NCBI RefSeq assembly: GCF_000472965.1
Contig: NZ_AXAU01000012.1
Coordinates: 119,103-183,102 of the forward strand
From: Bradyrhizobium murdochi
GTDB taxonomy: Bacteria; Pseudomonadota; Alphaproteobacteria; Rhizobiales; Xanthobacteraceae
Length of the DNA stretch: 64,000 nucleotides
Reading direction: 5' to 3'
The notes below the pieces were generated by a model that saw only the letters and a program-made list of their open reading frames with translations, did no database searches and was not told the DNA's origin. Of the stretch, positions 8,617 through 16,370 are shown one piece after another. A program made the position numbers and the translations under genes. The stretch's first letter is position 1, and every line of letters begins with the position of its first letter.

Positions 8617-8652
8617 TGTTCCGCGAATGAACTCAGTACCCGGGAGCTTTCG

Positions 8653-9012
8653 ATGTCTGACGCCGCAATGAAGAATCTGACGGACAAAGCGACCTACGAG
8701 CGCCTGCAGAAGGACGTGACCGCTGTGAAAAACGATATCGCAGCCCTGACCGAGCAGATCACCGAAGCGCTGAGCAGTTTTGCCGGCACCGCCGGCAAGC
8801 AGGCGCGGCATGGCTACAGGCAGGCGCGCGCCAATGCAGAACAGGTGGTCGACGACGTGTCGGAGCGCGGCAGCGCGATGATGGACGCAGCCCAAGACGC
8901 CGCCTCTTCGATCGAGGAGACGCTGGAAGACGCCATCACGCAGCGTCCGCTGGCAACCGTCGCCGTGGCGCTGGGGATCGGCTTTCTGATCGGTGTGGCG
9001 TGGCGTAGGTAG
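8653..9012 (+). CDS. DUF883 (YqjD/ElaB-like) protein
   Basis: 119 residues: an amphipathic helical region with coiled-coil character (residues 5-90, rich in Ala, Glu, Gln) and one C-terminal membrane helix, LATVAVALGIGFLIGVAWRR. This is the layout of the DUF883 family, whose E. coli members YqjD and ElaB are inner-membrane proteins that bind ribosomes in stationary phase. Ribosome site GGGAG lies just upstream. The EcfG promoter fits a stress or stationary-phase role. The YqjE-like gene downstream mirrors the yqjD-yqjE order in E. coli. Confidence 0.88.
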   Translation: MSDAAMKNLTDKATYERLQKDVTAVKNDIAALTEQITEALSSFAGTAGKQARHGYRQARANAEQVVDDVSERGSAMMDAAQDAASSIEETLEDAITQRPLATVAVALGIGFLIGVAWRR

Positions 9013-9130
9013 GTTTGGCAACGGATTGCGCGCGCTGGGCAGCCATGCCTTGCATCGCCTCTTGCATTCCCGTGGCGACGGAGCGCTGCGGCGTGTTTTG
9101 TTGACGCGGTTTTCAGATCGAGGCGTGGCC

Positions 9131-9580
9131 ATGTTTCAGCGACTGATCGACGACTTCAAGGAATCGACCGGCACCGCGGTGCGGCTGACCTCGCTGGCGG
9201 CAGCGGCGGCCATGGCGTTGCTGGTCACAACCGCCTTTCTGTGCGCGGCGGCCTTCGTGTTCGTGCTGGAGCGGTACGGTCCCGTGCAGGCTTGCCTCAC
9301 GGGTGCCGCCATCTTCTTCGTGGTCGCGCTCATCGCGGCCGGCTGGTACATGGTGCGCAAGAGGCAGATCGAGGCGCGCGCCAAACAGGCGGCGAAGGCG
9401 AAATCCACCGCGCAGGCCGTGCTGTCCGATCCGGTGCTGGTCGCGACCGGCATCCAGGTGATCCGCGCCATCGGCGTCAAGAAGCTGATCCCGATTCTCG
9501 CAATCGGCGGACTGGCGCTGGGATTTCTGGCAAGCCGCGCCAACGCCAGCAGCGGCGAGAGCGAAGCGCCGGCGGAGTAA
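9131..9580 (+). CDS. YqjE-like / phage holin superfamily membrane protein
   Basis: 149 residues. It starts MFQRLIDDFKESTGTAVRLT, then two long membrane helices (about 19-45 and 54-75), a basic linker (VRKRQIEARAKQAAKAKS) and a third hydrophobic stretch near LIPILAIGGLALGFLASR. This matches the YqjE-like/holin superfamily III membrane proteins that accompany DUF883 genes. The 118-bp gap from DUF883 has no clear terminator, so the pair is probably one stress-induced unit. Biochemical function is unknown. Confidence 0.8.
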   Translation: MFQRLIDDFKESTGTAVRLTSLAAAAAMALLVTTAFLCAAAFVFVLERYGPVQACLTGAAIFFVVALIAAGWYMVRKRQIEARAKQAAKAKSTAQAVLSDPVLVATGIQVIRAIGVKKLIPILAIGGLALGFLASRANASSGESEAPAE

Positions 9581-9658
9581 GCTAGCTCGGCCGTCGTGAG
9601 ATAGTGAAGCTGTCACATGCTGAGCATGCGGCACATCCAGTGCGCTGCGGCCTATCGC

Positions 9659-9739
9659 ACGTCATTGCGAGCGCAGCGAAGCAATCCATTCTTTCTTTAT
9701 GCGACGGCATGGATTGCTTCGCTATGCTCGCAATGACGT
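9659..9739. repeat. Interspersed palindromic repeat, family 1
   Basis: The left arm ACGTCATTGCGAGCGCAGCG continues with AAGCAATCCA, and the right arm TGGATTGCTTCGCTATGCTC continues with GCAATGACGT. The arms are near-perfect inverted copies around a short centre. It can form a long hairpin in RNA or DNA. The sequence type is widespread in alphaproteobacterial intergenic regions. Confidence 0.85.
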
Positions 9740-9786
9740 GGGAATAGCGACGCAGCTTGCACGCCAGGCAAATCAGTCGCGGTCTC

Positions 9787-9879
9787 GTAGGCTGGGCAAA
9801 GCGAAGCGTGCCCACCATCACGAAGCGTGCTCAATGATGGATGGTGGGCACGGCGCTATCGCGCCTTTGCCCACCCTAC
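9787..9879. repeat. Interspersed palindromic repeat, family 2
   Basis: The left arm GTAGGCTGGGCAAAGCGAAG continues with CGTGCCCACCAT, and the right arm ATGGTGGGCACGGCGCTATC continues with GCGCCTTTGCCCACCCTAC. They form an inverted repeat of about 32 bp arms. It belongs to a different family from the repeat just upstream. Confidence 0.82.
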
Positions 9880-9894
9880 AGACTGCACATTGGA

Positions 9895-10311
9895 TCAGGT
9901 CACGCAGCGGCCGGGCTGAAGCAGTTTTGCGACTTCGGTCAACACGCTGACCGGCGGTTCGCAGGCGATCGTCGTCTTCGATCGGTCGGGCTTGTTCTCC
10001 GGCTTGGCCGGTGGCGTCGGGCGGTTCCGCGCCTCCTCTTGGACTACGGGAACACGCACCACCACGGAGGTGTCCTCGAGGCCGACGGTCCGGATCGTAA
10101 TCGTCTCGGTCTGACCCGCCGCGGCTTTGACGGCCGCGCGGTCGGACTTGGCAGCACGGTTGATGTCTGCTCCGCGGTTGATGTCTGTTCCGGGTGAGGT
10201 CGCGGCGAGTTTCAGCCGGCTGGCGAGATCGTGACCGGAAGCAAACTGAACGGCGCCAAACGTAGCGAAGACGGCAAGAAGGGCAAAAATTGCTTTGAAA
10301 ATCTGTGACAT
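9895..10311 (-). CDS. Small secreted protein of unknown function
   Basis: 138 residues with a signal peptide (MSQIFKAIFALLAVFATFGA). The mature part has a low-complexity segment DINRGADINRAAKSD, a predicted strand-rich core TETITIRTVGLEDTSVVVRV and a C-terminal CEPPVSVLTEVAKLLQPGRC with two cysteines that could form a disulfide. I do not recognise a characterised family; it looks like a conserved Bradyrhizobium envelope protein. It is monocistronic and diverges from the candidate small RNA at 10412-10537. Confidence 0.72.
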   Translation of the reverse strand: MSQIFKAIFALLAVFATFGAVQFASGHDLASRLKLAATSPGTDINRGADINRAAKSDRAAVKAAAGQTETITIRTVGLEDTSVVVRVPVVQEEARNRPTPPAKPENKPDRSKTTIACEPPVSVLTEVAKLLQPGRCVT

Positions 10312-10411
10312 GGCTCTGTGTCCCTCGCCCCATGGCGATCACGAACACAACCCGAACCGAGTAACCATAGGTCCGGCGCTTATCGATCACTTAACCGTGT
10401 ATGAAAAATAT

Positions 10412-10537
10412 TTGCGGCACCATGGAACGACTCCGGGGGGCTTGGAGTCATCTCGGCAGCCGGTTATTCCCCCTGCCCCATTGACCGGCGACGTAGGGTG
10501 CGACCGTGGTGATGCCGGTCGCACCCTGCTTTTTTTG
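10412..10537 (+). ncRNA. Candidate trans-acting small RNA with C-rich loop
   Basis: There is no gene here on the plus strand, yet the region ends in a strong terminator: AGGGTGCGACCG (10494-10505) and CGGTCGCACCCT (10516-10527) form a 12-bp stem followed by a seven-T run (10530-10536). Two more stems precede it: GACTCC/GGAGTC (10429-10434 and 10444-10449, loop with six G) and GCCGGT/ACCGGC (10459-10464 and 10484-10489), whose loop carries CCCCC and CCCC runs. The C-rich loop resembles anti-Shine-Dalgarno loops of alphaproteobacterial small RNAs. The 5' end is a guess; no convincing promoter was seen. Confidence 0.5.
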
Positions 10538-10540
10538 TAA

Positions 10541-11815
10541 CTACCGCCCAGCCGCCTTCATCTCCTCGCTCGGCCTCACGTCCTGCGAGCGGCTGTAAAT
10601 CGCAACCGCCACAATCAGCACCAGCGTCAGCGTGCCGAACAGCGCGCGATAGGCGTCCTCCGTGCGTGCGCCGTCCGCGAGCGGCTCGAACGCGCCGATG
10701 ATGATGCCGGAGAGCGTCTGCATGCAGGCGACGCCGAGCATCACTGATGTATTCATCGTCGAGATGCCGCGGCCGATCAGGCGGTCGGGGAAGATGCCGC
10801 GGCCATGCGTCATCACCATGGTGCTGGAGGCGGAGAAGAAGCCCATGGCGACGATGACGCCGACCGGTAGCCAGGCGGGCGGGTGGGAGAACAGCGCCAG
10901 AATCGCGAGCAGCAAAATGATCGCCGAGGTGCCGCCGATCGCGATCCATTTGCGGGTGTCGAGCCGGCGGTCGAGCGGGCCGAAGACGAGCATGCCGGCC
11001 TGGTAGGCGATCACGGCGCAGAGCAGGACATTTCCAGCCGCGATCGGGCTGAGGCCATGCACCTCGCGCAGGAACGCACCGCCCCACAGGCCCTGCACGG
11101 TGAAGGTACAGGCATAGTTGCAGAAGTTCAGTGCCAGGATCGGCTTCAGGCGCGGATTGCGCAGCACCTCGATCAGCCCTTTGAGCATCTCGCCGGGCGG
11201 CTCCGCCTTCCGGCTCAGGAAGGGATGGCCGGGCGGCGCGTCGCGCACCACCAGAAAGATCGCGACCGTGGCGAGCGCGGTGAAGACGACGACGGCGCCG
11301 AACACCGGACGCCAGCCGACCGCCTGCGATGCCCAGGCGAGCGGCGTGGTGGCGGCGAGGTTGCCGAGCAGGCCGATCGACAGCACGAGCGCCGTCAGCG
11401 TCGAGAAACGATCCGGCGGAAACCAGCGCGAGATCACCACCATGCTGCCGATCAGCATCACGCCGCAGCCGGCGCCCATCAGCACGCGGCCGGTGAGCAG
11501 CACCGGCCAGCTCGGTGCCAGCGTGAACATCGCGCCGCCGAAGCAGGCCACGATCAGCATGCCGACCACGGTATAGCGCGGCCCGAAACGGTCGAAGAAG
11601 AAGCCGCACGGGATCTGCATCGCGGCGAAGCCGAAGAAGAACGCGCCGGTCAGCGCCCCCAGCGCTTCCGGCCCGATCGCAAGATCGCGCATCAAGTCGA
11701 GGCCGATGGTGACGTTGGAGGCGCGGAAAAAATGGCTGGCGACATAGGCGGTCGCCAATGTCGCAACGATGATGAGGCCCCGGCGGTGGGGGAAAGGCCG
11801 CTCGGCGGACTGCAT
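10541..11815 (-). CDS. MFS transporter
   Basis: 424 residues, about 12 membrane helices. It opens with MQSAERPFPHRRGLIIVATL and has the loop 2-3 region GFFFDRFGPRYTVVGML typical of the major facilitator superfamily. It is a secondary transporter of unknown substrate; weakly similar in feel to nitrate/organic anion or drug MFS types. The frame opens at 11884, but the segment before MQSAERPF is basic and non-conserved in character, so I chose 11815. It converges on the candidate small RNA with only 3 bp between its stop and the RNA's T run. Confidence 0.88.
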   Translation of the reverse strand: MQSAERPFPHRRGLIIVATLATAYVASHFFRASNVTIGLDLMRDLAIGPEALGALTGAFFFGFAAMQIPCGFFFDRFGPRYTVVGMLIVACFGGAMFTLAPSWPVLLTGRVLMGAGCGVMLIGSMVVISRWFPPDRFSTLTALVLSIGLLGNLAATTPLAWASQAVGWRPVFGAVVVFTALATVAIFLVVRDAPPGHPFLSRKAEPPGEMLKGLIEVLRNPRLKPILALNFCNYACTFTVQGLWGGAFLREVHGLSPIAAGNVLLCAVIAYQAGMLVFGPLDRRLDTRKWIAIGGTSAIILLLAILALFSHPPAWLPVGVIVAMGFFSASSTMVMTHGRGIFPDRLIGRGISTMNTSVMLGVACMQTLSGIIIGAFEPLADGARTEDAYRALFGTLTLVLIVAVAIYSRSQDVRPSEEMKAAGR

Positions 11816-12267
11816 CGGTGAAGGACGTTTCCGGTTTGTTTTTCTTGCGAGTGCGAGCCTATGCGGGCGCGGAACGCAGTTCAACCAGCAATCGATCCGA
11901 TTGCTAGCCTCTATGTCGGTGTGTGCATGGCTCTTGCCCGAAAAAAATCCGGCGCGCTGGTGGCGCGCCGGATAGTCCGACCAGCTTTCACATCGAAGCT
12001 GGTGGCCCTAGCCAGGGGGAGGTGCCTGGCCGAGAACACGGTAACGCCGGCGATCGCCGATTCCAGCGTGTGGAATTCCGGGATCGGCGGCGTGTCAGGC
12101 GAAGCAATCATACCGCCGGCCTCACAAGCCGGAGGTGAACTGCTTCACAGACCGCGTGCACAAAAAGACAGGCCGTGCACCGGGCACGCCGAAATCCATT
12201 CCAACTCTACGCAACAACAACTCGGATCAGTCCGCGGCCCGCGGTCCAACAGACCAATCAGAAATCA
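11816..12267. other. Gene-free stretch with a minus-strand terminator
   Basis: The stretch holds the terminator at 11941-11972 and otherwise no convincing gene. A 66-codon minus-strand frame (11911-12111) exists but runs through the terminator hairpin, so I do not call it. Confidence 0.6.
11941..11972 (-). terminator. Rho-independent terminator downstream of the NYN gene
   Basis: TCCGGCGCGC (11948-11957) and GCGCGCCGGA (11963-11972) form a 10-bp perfect stem; on the minus strand it is followed by a seven-T run (11947-11941). Nearly the same hairpin occurs at 14241-14273. It would end minus-strand transcripts coming from the NYN-domain gene about 300 bp away, or from something shorter in between. 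Confidence 0.75.
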
Positions 12268-12876
12268 TTACGCGATGCCACCGCCATTGATCGCTCCGCG
12301 CGCTGCGAACGGCGGCAATTGCTGGCGGATGTCGCGTGCCGGCGGCCGCTCGGACGGATCGCGCCCAATCGCTGTCTTCAATTCCGCAAGGTCGATGAAA
12401 GCATCGGCCTGACGCCGCAGTTCGTCAGCCACCATCGGAGGCTGGCTGGTCAGGGTCGAGACGACAGTAACGTGCACGCCGCGGCGCTGAACCGCCTCCA
12501 GCAACGGGCGGAAATCCCCATCGCCGGAGAACAGAAACATCCTGTCGATATGCTCGGCGAGCTCCATCGCATTGACGGCAAGCTCGATATGCATGCTGCC
12601 CTTCACCTTGCGGCGGCCGCTGGCGTCAGTGAATTCCTTGGTGAGCTTGGTGACGACGGTGTAGCCGTTATAATCGAGCCAATCGACGAGGGGACGGATC
12701 GACGTATATTCCTGATCCTCGACAATGGTCGTGTAGTAGAACGCGCGCAATAACGCGCCGCGGCTCTGGAACTCCTTAAGCAGACGCCGGTAGTCGACGT
12801 CGAAACCGAGTGTCCTGGCGGTCGCGTAAAGATTGGCGCCATCGATAAAGAGCGCAATTCTGTCGGACGGCATCAT
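12268..12876 (-). CDS. NYN domain (LabA/DUF88) protein
   Basis: 202 residues. It starts MMPSDRIALFIDGANLYATA with the first conserved Asp in FIDGANLY. It then has the central KGSMHIELAVNAMELAEHID and the LFSGDGDFRPLLEAVQRRG motif with the paired acidic residues. This is the LabA-like NYN fold, a PIN-like nuclease family; most members are thought to cut or bind RNA, but the target is unknown. The ATG pair at 12876/12873 follows GAGAGG; a frame opening at 12894 is less likely. Confidence 0.9.
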   Translation of the reverse strand: MMPSDRIALFIDGANLYATARTLGFDVDYRRLLKEFQSRGALLRAFYYTTIVEDQEYTSIRPLVDWLDYNGYTVVTKLTKEFTDASGRRKVKGSMHIELAVNAMELAEHIDRMFLFSGDGDFRPLLEAVQRRGVHVTVVSTLTSQPPMVADELRRQADAFIDLAELKTAIGRDPSERPPARDIRQQLPPFAARGAINGGGIA

Positions 12877-13171
12877 CAGACACTGGCCTCTCATTTTGGG
12901 GACGCCGATCGAGCGAGCATTCGCTAAAGGCTTGCCCGCACGCTGCTAGGTACAAAAGCTGACCGAGGTGACGAGGCAGGGGCGCCGACGACCGGGAGGA
13001 ACAATCGTGCGCTGCGCCAGTAGTTCAGTCGATATGCATCCTGCCTCGACGCCCCAACGTTAAGGTGCATGCGCGCCGAGCTCAATTGTACCGAGGTAAG
13101 CCGCCGGTATCGAAAACGGATGGACCGACTATACGAAGGTTTAACCTCTTCCGCCGCAAACCGGCGGCTCT

Positions 13172-14170
13172 TCACTGAGCCGGCCTATTCCGACGGCGTT
13201 GCAGAAGATGCTTCAGCCACTTCCACGCCGGCGCGAGGACAAATCCGACGACCGGAATCGATGCGGCGCCGACCAGTAATCCGATGACACCGGAGATGGC
13301 GGCCTCAACCACCCATTCGAGAATTGTGGCGAGGGGCGGCACTGCGTGCGCCGCGGCCTCCGCCGCCCCCTTGACCGCGTGTTCGATCGCGGGCGGGCCG
13401 TAGACCTCGAGGCCATGCAGGATGATGCCGCCGCCAACCCAGATCATGGCGGCGGTGCCGACGACGCTGAGGATTTTCAGCAGCACGGGCATGCTGCGAA
13501 CAATGCCGCGTCCGAGCGCGCGGCCAACAGCCGAAGCGCGGTCGCTGGTCGCCAGCGCCACGCCGACATCGTCGGCTTTCACGATCAGGGCGACCACGCC
13601 GTACACGGCGACGGTGATTCCGATTCCGACGAGCGCCAGCACGAGCGCCTGGTTCCATAGGCTTCCGACGGGGATGGCTGCCAAGGTGATCGCCATGATC
13701 TCGGCCGAGAGGATAAAGTCGGTCTTGACGGCACTTGCGACCTTCTCGTCCTCGATCGACTGCGCGTTCAAAGCGACCGTTTCGAGCTGGGCCTCATGCT
13801 GATGCGCGCTGTGCGGCATGACGGCCTCGAGTACCTTTTCCACCCCTTCGTAGCAGAGATAGGCCCCACCCAGCATGAGCAGCGGCGTGATCGTCCAGGG
13901 GAGGAAGTAGCTCAGCACCAAGGCGGCTGGCAGCAGAATCAACAGCTTGTTGCGCAGCGATCCTGCGGCGATCCTGCCCACAATGGGAAGCTCGCGCTTC
14001 GGCTCGAACCCGATCACGTAACCGGGCGTGACAGCGGTATCGTCGATCACGACGCCTGCGGCCTTCGCGCCCGCCCTGGCGGCCTGGCTGGCGACATCAT
14101 CCAGGGAGGCTGCAGCTACCTTCGCGATACCAGCGACATCGTCGAGAAGGCCGATCAGCCCGATACTCAT
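13172..14170 (-). CDS. DUF808 (YedI-like) membrane protein
   Basis: 332 residues. It starts MSIGLIGLLDDVAGIAKVAA, then the DUF808 landmark DDVASQAARAGAKAAGVVID, followed by several membrane helices (LLILLPAALVLSYFLPWTI, VLALVGIGITVAVYGVVALI, and a C-terminal pair). This matches the DUF808/YedI family of inner-membrane proteins of unknown function. Single gene; no matching promoter of the EcfG type is seen upstream. Confidence 0.9.
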   Translation of the reverse strand: MSIGLIGLLDDVAGIAKVAAASLDDVASQAARAGAKAAGVVIDDTAVTPGYVIGFEPKRELPIVGRIAAGSLRNKLLILLPAALVLSYFLPWTITPLLMLGGAYLCYEGVEKVLEAVMPHSAHQHEAQLETVALNAQSIEDEKVASAVKTDFILSAEIMAITLAAIPVGSLWNQALVLALVGIGITVAVYGVVALIVKADDVGVALATSDRASAVGRALGRGIVRSMPVLLKILSVVGTAAMIWVGGGIILHGLEVYGPPAIEHAVKGAAEAAAHAVPPLATILEWVVEAAISGVIGLLVGAASIPVVGFVLAPAWKWLKHLLQRRRNRPAQ

Positions 14171-14240
14171 CGATTTCCAACCCGCGCCATTTGATTCGCC
14201 GCCCCAAGCCTTGGTCCCAAGCCTTGCGGTTTATGACCGC

Positions 14241-14273
14241 AAAAAATCCGGCGCGCTAGTTGAGCGCGCCGGA
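14241..14273 (-). terminator. Rho-independent terminator of phyR
   Basis: TCCGGCGCGCT (14247-14257) and AGCGCGCCGGA (14263-14273) form an 11-bp perfect stem followed on the minus strand by a six-T run (14246-14241). It lies 30 bp past the phyR stop. Confidence 0.85.
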
Positions 14274-14302
14274 TCATTACTACACTCGCTACAAGGCTCC
14301 TG

Positions 14303-15109
14303 TCAGCCGGTGGCTGCGCGCGGGGCGCGATTGCGCGAGTTGCGCTGGAAGAACAGCGCCTGGCTCGCGACCGCCGAAACCATCGCGGGCTGGAACGGCT
14401 TTGAGATCAGGAACGCGGGCTCGGGGCGTTCGCCGGTCAGGAAGCGCTCGGGGTAAGCGGTGATGAATACCACCGGCACCTCGAACGCACGCAGCAATTC
14501 GTTGACCGCATCCAGGCCCGACGAGCCGTCGGCGAGCTGGATGTCGGCGAGGATCAGGCCGGGCTTCTTGTTCTTGGCGAGCGCGACCGCGTCGGCATGG
14601 GTGCGGGCGACGCCGATGACGTTGTGACCGAGGTTCTTCACGAGGCTCTCGAGATCCATCGCGATGAAGGTCTCGTCCTCGATGATCAGGACATCGGTGG
14701 CGATTTCCGCCGCCATCTCGCGGCCGGCGGTATCCGTCAACTGCCGGGTCTCGGCAATGTCGGTATTGAGAATGAACGCCACCTCTTCCTCGGAGAAGCC
14801 TTCGAGCGACAGCAACAGGAACGCCTGTCGCGGCAGCGGCGTGATGTTCGACAGCCGCCGCTCCGGCGGCAGCGCCAACGTCGCGACGTCAGGATTGTCG
14901 TTGAGCGAGACCGAATTCCAGATCTGGGTGAACAGCTTGAACAGCCCGGCGCGCGGGCCGTACCGTTCATCCAGCAGCGAAGGATCCTGCAGCAGGGCCT
15001 CCAGCATGGCGGCCACATAAGCATCGCCCGAGGCCTGGTTTCCAGTGAGCGCACGGGCATAGCGCCGCAACAGCGGCAGATGTTCAGCAACGAGCTGTGA
15101 TCGGGACAT
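14303..15109 (-). CDS. phyR: PhyR general stress response regulator
   Basis: 268 residues. The N-terminal half is a sigma-factor-like domain (MSRSQLVAEHLPLLRRYARA, then EGFSEEEVAFILNTDIAETR), the C-terminal half a receiver domain (LIIEDETFIAMDLESLV, phospho-acceptor Asp in GLILADIQLADGSSG, conserved Lys in LISKPFQPA). This fusion defines PhyR: on phosphorylation the sigma mimic captures NepR and frees EcfG. Divergent nepR-ecfG confirm the call. Starts at 15142, 15115 and 15109 are possible; 15109 begins at the conserved MSRSQL and has AAGGA 10 nt upstream. Confidence 0.96.
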   Translation of the reverse strand: MSRSQLVAEHLPLLRRYARALTGNQASGDAYVAAMLEALLQDPSLLDERYGPRAGLFKLFTQIWNSVSLNDNPDVATLALPPERRLSNITPLPRQAFLLLSLEGFSEEEVAFILNTDIAETRQLTDTAGREMAAEIATDVLIIEDETFIAMDLESLVKNLGHNVIGVARTHADAVALAKNKKPGLILADIQLADGSSGLDAVNELLRAFEVPVVFITAYPERFLTGERPEPAFLISKPFQPAMVSAVASQALFFQRNSRNRAPRAATG

Positions 15110-15423
15110 CCCCATTCCATCCTTGTCTTGGGCCGTATCCATGGCCGTTACTTAGGGTCGCATCTGGGCGGACGTAACCTCGTGCGCCGCGTCCGGCGCC
15201 AATTTAAAAGTTTCTTAAGCCTCGATTCGGGGGGACCCGGTTCCCCTGTCATCCCGACTACTCGCGGAAGGCAAAAAAGTTCCAGAAAAAGTTCCCAGAT
15301 TTCGGAACCTTCCGCAGATATTCGCATTAGCCTCTGACCTATAACGCGGCGGCCTAGGCCCAATTTCGAGGTAACCTCTTGAAACCACAGAGAATTAACT
15401 CTCGGGGAAGCGTGGATCAGACC
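15110..15423. other. Divergent phyR / nepR-ecfG control region
   Basis: The space contains the near-consensus EcfG promoter for nepR (15304-15328). Three GTTCC words (15240, 15279 and 15291) would be the -35 element for phyR on the minus strand, but none has CGTT at 16 or 17 nt, so the phyR promoter is not identified. Confidence 0.6.
15304..15328 (+). promoter_or_regulatory. Near-consensus EcfG promoter of nepR-ecfG
   Basis: GGAAC at 15304-15308, 16 nt, then CATT at 15325-15328, one mismatch from the consensus CGTT. Autoregulation of nepR-ecfG by EcfG is established in related bacteria, and the position 50-95 bp before the candidate start codons fits. Confidence 0.6.
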
Positions 15424-15615
15424 ATGAAGGAAGCAAAAAAGCAGGGCGGGCTCAATGCCGAGATTCAATCGAGGATCGGCCATCAGCTCCGCGCCATGTA
15501 CGACGATGTGGTTCGACAGGGCGTGCCGGACCGCTTTGCGGAGCTGATCCGGAAGCTCGATGGGCCGGAGGCGGCGGCGGCCCAAATCGACAAACAAGAA
15601 GACGGGAGGGACTAA
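15424..15615 (+). CDS. nepR: NepR anti-sigma factor
   Basis: 63 residues from ATG 15424 (MKEAKKQGGLNAEIQSRIG), with the conserved core IGHQLRAMYDDVVRQGVPDR then FAELIRKLD. NepR binds and holds the EcfG sigma factor until PhyR-P captures it. Alternative starts are GTG 15412 and TTG 15379; the TTG has the best ribosome site (GAGGT, spacing 7), which would add 15 residues. The stop TAA shares its last base with the ecfG ATG, so translation is coupled and the pair is made in step. Confidence 0.92.
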   Translation: MKEAKKQGGLNAEIQSRIGHQLRAMYDDVVRQGVPDRFAELIRKLDGPEAAAAQIDKQEDGRD

Positions 15616-16163
15616 TGCCTCTCACAGACTCTCTTCGCGACGACATTTTGGCGTCGGTACCAAGCCTACGCGCGTTTGCGATCTCACTCTCGGGTAATGG
15701 TGACCGTGCGGACGACCTGGTGCAGGAGACGTTGCTGCGCGCCATTGCCAACATCGACTCGTTCCAGCCCGGCTCGAACCTGCCGGCCTGGTTGTTCACC
15801 ATCCTGCGCAACCTGTTTCGCTCGGACTATCGCAAGCGGCGGCGCGAGGTGGAGGACGCCGAGGGCAATTACGCGAAAACTTTGAAGACCCAGCCGTCGC
15901 AAAACGCGCATCTGGAGTTCGAGGAGTTTCGCACAGCGCTCGACAAGCTGCCGCAGGACCAGCGCGAAGCGTTGATCCTGGTCGGCGCCTCCGGCTTCTC
16001 CTACGAGGACGCCGCCGCCATCTGCGGCTGCGCGGTCGGCACCATCAAGAGCCGCGTCAACCGCGCGCGCTCGAAACTCTCCGCGTTGCTCTATGTCGAG
16101 GGCGCCGAGGATTTCGGACCTGACGAGACCGTGCGCGCCGTGATCGGCGGCAACGGCGGCTGA
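15615..16163 (+). CDS. ecfG: EcfG general stress sigma factor
   Basis: 182 residues. Region 2 is LRAFAISLSGNGDRADDLVQ, then ETLLRAIANIDSF and LPAWLFTILRNLFRSDYRKR; region 4 has LPQDQREALILVGASGFSYE, then DAAAICGCAVGTIKSRVNRA. It is the ECF15/EcfG-type sigma factor that recognises GGAAC-N16/17-CGTT promoters, several of which occur in this window. The start ATG overlaps the nepR stop and follows GGGAGGG. Confidence 0.96.
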   Translation: MPLTDSLRDDILASVPSLRAFAISLSGNGDRADDLVQETLLRAIANIDSFQPGSNLPAWLFTILRNLFRSDYRKRRREVEDAEGNYAKTLKTQPSQNAHLEFEEFRTALDKLPQDQREALILVGASGFSYEDAAAICGCAVGTIKSRVNRARSKLSALLYVEGAEDFGPDETVRAVIGGNGG

Positions 16164-16186
16164 TGACGCTATCGATACGACACGGA

Positions 16187-16213
16187 AAAGGCGGCCCAAG
16201 CGGCTGCCTTTTT
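16187..16213 (+). terminator. Rho-independent terminator of nepR-ecfG
   Basis: AAAGGCGGCC (16187-16196) pairs with GGCTGCCTTT (16202-16211) with one G-U pair and a CAAGC loop, followed by T residues to 16213. It is 24 bp past the ecfG stop. Confidence 0.8.
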
Positions 16214-16246
16214 GTCGCTATCGTAACCTGGACGTGATGCCTTCAA

Positions 16247-16360
16247 CGATGTCCTCCCTGCGAACGCAGGGACCCATACGCCGCGGCCGGCGCAAGTCGC
16301 ACAATGCGAGACGGCTTGTCTCACAACCCACAGCGGTGGTTACAGGGACGACAGGTGGAC
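16247..16360. repeat. Degenerate copy of the CCCTGCG-type palindromic repeat
   Basis: The left part (TCCTCCCTGCGAACGCAGGG then ACCCATACGCC) is close to the left arm of the repeat at 19040-19158, and the right part contains GGTGGTTACAGGGACGAC. The arms are much less well matched than in the 19-kb copy, so this looks like a decayed copy. Confidence 0.5.
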
Positions 16361-16370
16361 GGAGCGTGAC

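Larger units (their letters stand above)
9581..9894. other. Gene-free stretch carrying two palindromic repeats
   Basis: No protein-like frame is seen. The space holds two imperfect palindromes of different families (9659-9739 and 9787-9879), described separately, and little else. Confidence 0.8.

Noticed and set aside
11911..12111. 66-codon minus-strand frame between the MFS and NYN genes
   Set aside because: It reads through the terminator hairpin at 11941-11972 and has no recognisable family, although a GTGAGG lies before its ATG. Its N-terminal part could still be a small peptide.
15240..15295. EcfG promoters for phyR on the minus strand
   Set aside because: GTTCC words exist at 15240, 15279 and 15291, but none has an AACG at 16 or 17 nt on the left.
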